This document shows, in pieces, positions 33,216 to 36,205 of a stretch of DNA of 36,205 bases; position 1 is the stretch's first letter, and every line of letters begins with the position of its first letter. The stretch spans positions 1-36,205 of the forward strand of contig NZ_JAFEMD010000050.1 in the NCBI RefSeq assembly GCF_016892765.1, given 5' to 3'. Below the pieces are notes generated by a model. The model made no database searches, was not told where the DNA came from, and worked only from the letters and a program-made list of their open reading frames with translations. The position numbers were made by a program, and so were the translations under genes. Source of the DNA: Microvirga arvi. GTDB taxonomy: Bacteria; Pseudomonadota; Alphaproteobacteria; Rhizobiales; Beijerinckiaceae.

Positions 33216-34067
33216 ATGCGGTTCTCAGAGAGGTATGGCCACAAACCTGTCCGCGCTGTTCTTCAAGTCGACTCGATGGACAGTGATCTTCGAACTTCTC
33301 TTTGGAATGTATTGCATTCATGGTTCCTCCCAAAAAAAGAGGGGCGTCTTCGAGAGCATGTTATTTTCTATGGCGTCGTACTTAACCTACAGCTGAATTT
33401 CTTCAAAAGAAGAATAGATGCCATTCCAGAATGGCAGGGGCGTTATGTCGAGTCGCTCCAGAAGTGGTTCTTTAGTTGTGAATGGTTCGAGGTATATGAT
33501 TTCATGGAGTTTATGAGAACAGTCAGAAAAAACGATGATTGGAGGCCTGGTAGAACCGCATATGATATGTCTCTTTCTTTTGGAGATGCCATAAACTCGG
33601 TCTTAGAAAGAGAAGAGTCCAGTTACCGTTTTGTAGGAGAGCAACTTACAAAGATTATTGATGAAGCTGAAATTGATTCACTTGAACAGGCTCTACAATC
33701 CAATGATCGATTTTCAGGAGCCCGAGAGCACATGCGGGCTGCATTACAACTTTATTCAAATCGTAAAGACCCAGATTACCGAAATTCGATTAAGGAGGCC
33801 ATTTCTGCAATAGAGTCCGCTGCATGCGTGATAGCTGAAGATCCAAAAGCAACGTTGGGCCAAGCATTGAAGGTAGCTGGAAAGAGTCATGATATTCACC
33901 CAGCTATGAGCAAAGCATTCGAACAATTGTACGGCTACACAAGCGATTCTGGTGGCATACGTCACGCAATGCTTGAGGAGAAGAACATCGATGAGCATGA
34001 GGCGCGCTTTATGCTCATAGCCTGTAGCGCATTCTTGAATTATCTAACTAGCCTATCGAAGAATTAG
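33216..34067 (+). CDS. AbiJ-NTD4-type candidate abortive-infection protein
   Basis: This 283-residue protein resembles AbiJ-family proteins with the AbiJ-NTD4 N-terminal domain: it opens MRFSERYGHKPVRAVLQ, then SMDSDLRTSLWNVL (about 20-33). The C-terminal half (about 150-283; YRNSIKEAISAIESAACVI, TLGQALKVAGK, IHPAMSKAFEQLYGYTSDSGGIRHAMLEE) matches the helical HEPN-like end of these proteins. AbiJ systems stop phage growth by harming the infected cell; some HEPN domains are RNases, but a clear R-x4-6-H motif is not visible here. One 60-base row has 37% GC against 68% in a row of the neighbouring ATPase gene, which points to horizontal transfer. There is no clear ribosome site. Confidence 0.75.
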   Translation: MRFSERYGHKPVRAVLQVDSMDSDLRTSLWNVLHSWFLPKKEGRLREHVIFYGVVLNLQLNFFKRRIDAIPEWQGRYVESLQKWFFSCEWFEVYDFMEFMRTVRKNDDWRPGRTAYDMSLSFGDAINSVLEREESSYRFVGEQLTKIIDEAEIDSLEQALQSNDRFSGAREHMRAALQLYSNRKDPDYRNSIKEAISAIESAACVIAEDPKATLGQALKVAGKSHDIHPAMSKAFEQLYGYTSDSGGIRHAMLEEKNIDEHEARFMLIACSAFLNYLTSLSKN

Positions 34068-34080
34068 GTAGCGGAAGCTT

Positions 34081-34088
34081 CAATTCAC
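34081..34088 (+). repeat. Right copy of an 8-bp direct repeat flanking the AT-rich segment
   Basis: CAATTCAC, identical to 33098-33105. It lies 13 bases after the AbiJ-type stop codon, where composition returns to GC-rich. Confidence 0.3.
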
Positions 34089-34174
34089 CGCGATTGTCAC
34101 CCTCAAGCCAAAGAGTGTTGCATCATTCCGGCCGCTGGCCCGTTTGATTCGGGTCGAAACGCACGCAGGCCCTG

Positions 34175-36028
34175 ATGTTCCGCTTTTTCGAGACCCGCAT
34201 CGATTTCCGAAAAAGGCCGCCGGAGGCGTCGCCGCCGGATACGCTCTGGGGCTTCTACTGGCACTTCATCGCCCAGGCGAAGGGCCTGTTCATCGCCCTG
34301 TTCGCGCTGGGCTTCGTGCTCGCCGTCGTCGAGGCGCTGATCCCCTGGCTCATCGGCCGCCTGGTCAATGCCCTCTCGACCACCTCGCCGGAAGCCGTCT
34401 TCGACCAGGCCGGGCCGCTGCTAATCGCCATGGCGGCCATCATTCTCCTGATCCGGCCGGTGGGCACGATCCTGTTCCGGCTGCTGGTCAACCATTCGCT
34501 CGCGGTCTCCTTCACCACCATGGTGCACTGGCAGAACTACTGGCACGTGGTGCGCCAGCCGCTCGGCTTCTTCCAGGAGGATTTTGCCGGGCGCATCGCC
34601 AACCGGGTGCTGCAGACAGGGCGTCCCTTGCGCGAAACGGTTCTCTCCGTCGCCCGCGCCGTCTGGCAGATCCTGATCTTCGGGGCGGCTTCCATCGGGT
34701 TGATGGGAACGCAGGACTGGCGCCTCGCCGTGCCCATGGCCGGATGGTTCGTGCTCTATGCCGCGCTGCTCGGCTTTTCCGTGCCGCGCATCCAGAAGCG
34801 CTCGCGCGTGTCGAGCGAGGCGCGCTCCGCCGTCACGGGAAAAGTGGTGGACAGCTTTACCAACATCATGACGGTCAAGCTGTTCGGGCGCCGCAAGGAC
34901 GAGGACGAGTACATCAGCGAGGGCTACAGCCGGCTCAACGACGCCTTCATGAGCCAGCAGCGCATCAACACGCTCTACGTGGCAGGGCTCACGTTTCTGA
35001 ACGCCGTCTTCCTGGTCGCGACCGGCGCCGTGGCCGTGTGGCTCTTCAGCGCCAAAAGGGTCGATGCCGGCACCATGACCACGGCGCTGCTGCTCTCCAC
35101 CCAGATCGTCTCCATGTCCGGCTGGGTCGCCTTCGAGGTCATGGGCATCTTCGAGAACCTGGGCACGGTGCAGGAAGGCATGAAGACGATCTCGCGTCCG
35201 CTCACCATGCAGGACAAGCCGACGGCCAGGCCTCTCGCGGTAACGCGCGGCGAAATCCGCTTCGATGATGTCAGCTTCTCCTACGGCGAGGGCGACCAGG
35301 TGATCGACCGGCTCGACCTCACCATCCGGCCGGGCGAGAAGATCGGGCTTGTGGGCCGTTCCGGCGTCGGCAAGACCACGCTGGTCAACCTGCTGCTGCG
35401 GTTCTTCGTGCCGCAAGGCGGCCGCATCCTCATCGACGGGCAGGACATCGCCGATGCGATGGAGGAAAGCCTGCGCTCCCAGATCTCGGTGGTGACGCAG
35501 GACACCTCCCTCCTGCATCGCTCGATCCGCGAGAACATCCTCTACGGGCGGCCGGAGGCGAGTGAGGAGGCCATGCGCGAGGCCGCCCGCCAGGCCCATG
35601 CGAGCGACTTCATCGAGCGCCTCGTCGACGGACGCGGACGGCGCGGCTTCGACGCGCATGTGGGCGAGCGCGGCGTCAAGCTCTCCGGCGGCCAGCGTCA
35701 GCGCATCGCCATCGCCCGCGTGATCCTGAAGGACGCGCCGATCCTGATCCTGGACGAGGCCACCTCGGCCCTCGATTCCGAGGTCGAGGCGGCGATCCAG
35801 GAATCGCTTGCCACCCTCATGGAGGGCAAGACGGTGATCGCCATCGCCCACCGCCTCTCGACCCTGCAGCTCATGGACCGCCTGATCGTCATGGACGAGG
35901 CGCGCATCGTGGAGGAGGGCACGCATGAGGAGCTTCTGGAGAACGGCGGGCTGTATGCCGGCCTCTGGTCGCGCCAGTCCGGCGGGTTTCTCGTCTCGCG
36001 CCGCGGCGTGCGGGACGAGAGGGTTTGA
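34175..36028 (+). CDS. ABC exporter, fused permease/ATPase
   Basis: This 617-residue inner-membrane half-transporter of the MsbA/multidrug type probably works as a homodimer. The membrane domain (about 35-330) has six helices. The ATPase domain is intact: Walker A GRSGVGKTT (394-402), Q-loop VTQDTSLL (440-447), signature LSGGQ (503-507), Walker B ILILDEATSALD (523-534) and switch histidine in IAIAHRLS (H559). Possible cargo includes lipids or drugs. The ATG at 34175 starts the family-like region. It contrasts with the inactive ABC protein at 1201-3759. No partner gene is adjacent within the window. Confidence 0.93.
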   Translation: MFRFFETRIDFRKRPPEASPPDTLWGFYWHFIAQAKGLFIALFALGFVLAVVEALIPWLIGRLVNALSTTSPEAVFDQAGPLLIAMAAIILLIRPVGTILFRLLVNHSLAVSFTTMVHWQNYWHVVRQPLGFFQEDFAGRIANRVLQTGRPLRETVLSVARAVWQILIFGAASIGLMGTQDWRLAVPMAGWFVLYAALLGFSVPRIQKRSRVSSEARSAVTGKVVDSFTNIMTVKLFGRRKDEDEYISEGYSRLNDAFMSQQRINTLYVAGLTFLNAVFLVATGAVAVWLFSAKRVDAGTMTTALLLSTQIVSMSGWVAFEVMGIFENLGTVQEGMKTISRPLTMQDKPTARPLAVTRGEIRFDDVSFSYGEGDQVIDRLDLTIRPGEKIGLVGRSGVGKTTLVNLLLRFFVPQGGRILIDGQDIADAMEESLRSQISVVTQDTSLLHRSIRENILYGRPEASEEAMREAARQAHASDFIERLVDGRGRRGFDAHVGERGVKLSGGQRQRIAIARVILKDAPILILDEATSALDSEVEAAIQESLATLMEGKTVIAIAHRLSTLQLMDRLIVMDEARIVEEGTHEELLENGGLYAGLWSRQSGGFLVSRRGVRDERV

Positions 36029-36050
36029 GCAATGGCTGGCTTGCATTCTT

Positions 36051-36175
36051 CCCTCCCCCTTGCGGGGAGGGTGGGCGCGTCAGCGCTCGGGTGGGGGTGG
36101 TCCGATTGAGTGAGACCAGAAGCCAGTATAGCGCTTCTCCCTCTCCCGATTGGGAGAGGGTTGGGGTGAGGGCAG
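36051..36175. repeat. CCCTC-type hairpin repeat pair
   Basis: Hairpin 1: CCCTCCCC (36051-36058) / GGGGAGGG (36064-36071). Hairpin 2: CCCTCTCCC (36139-36147) / GGGAGAGGG (36152-36160), followed by TTGGGGTGAGGGCAGG. It has the same order and orientation as the first two hairpins of the cluster at 31080-31320, and lies 22 bases after the ABC exporter stop. Confidence 0.85.
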
Positions 36176-36205
36176 GCCGGTGCCGGATAAGGTGCTACGG
36201 GTTTC

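Noticed and set aside
33860..34010. HEPN RNase motif R-x4-6-H in the AbiJ-type protein
   Set aside because: The C-terminal region has IRHAMLEE and a His further on, but no arginine and histidine at the canonical spacing could be assigned with confidence.

Overview
The window looks like chromosomal DNA of a high-GC alphaproteobacterium of the order Hyphomicrobiales, with a genus such as Microvirga or a relative as a guess only. The basis is the gene content (an ActS/ActR redox two-component pair, a Cys-type intracellular PHB depolymerase, an MmcB-type nuclease, an HWE-family histidine kinase), the alphaproteobacterial LexA-box format GTTC-N7-GTTC, and many short palindromic repeats of the kind that litter genomes of this order. 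No rRNA, tRNA, CRISPR array or intact insertion sequence was seen. Genes are densely packed on both strands.

Layout. 1-1000: the 5' end of a sugar epimerase gene and an MBL-fold hydrolase. 1200-3760: a strange ABC exporter whose nucleotide-binding motifs are all degenerate. 3960-7840: a TPR protein, an orphan PAS/HWE sensor kinase, an EamA permease and mmcB. 7840-9840: the actS-actR redox pair. 10086-12168: phaZ and a YgjP-like metallopeptidase. 12428-18100: a Bcr/CflA drug exporter, a DUF1330 protein, PBP1a, a cation/proton antiporter and a DUF4242 protein. 18230-20883: a radical SAM/UdgX operon. 21194-24624: a ComEA-like helix-hairpin-helix protein and a TRAP transporter in Q-M-P order. 24746-29124: OsmC, DUF1345, GNAT, RecX, a PAP2 phosphatase and an AlkX/YcaQ-type DNA glycosylase. 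29314-36028: a DHA2 drug exporter, a small membrane protein, a HerA-like ATPase, an AT-rich AbiJ-type gene and an intact ABC exporter.

The main discovery is a scattered DNA-damage theme. Three exact GTTC-N7-GTTC boxes lie between genes, each just upstream of a gene with a known or plausible DNA-repair role: the radical SAM/UdgX operon, the AlkX-type crosslink glycosylase, and the YgjP-like metallopeptidase. UdgX enzymes bond covalently to uracil-containing DNA, so co-induction of a protease related to DNA-protein-crosslink proteases would make biological sense; that link is inference. The UdgX here has only one cysteine in 480 residues, so it cannot carry the cysteine-ligated iron-sulfur cluster typical of the family.

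Two other items stand out. One is a single AbiJ-NTD4-type candidate anti-phage gene in an AT-rich segment bracketed by an 8-bp direct repeat. The other is the 852-residue ABC protein that has lost Walker A, Walker B, signature and switch-histidine residues but carries three copies of the NLL(Y/F)G motif. A full CtrA-type site (TTAA-N7-TTAAC) lies between the PBP1a and antiporter genes.
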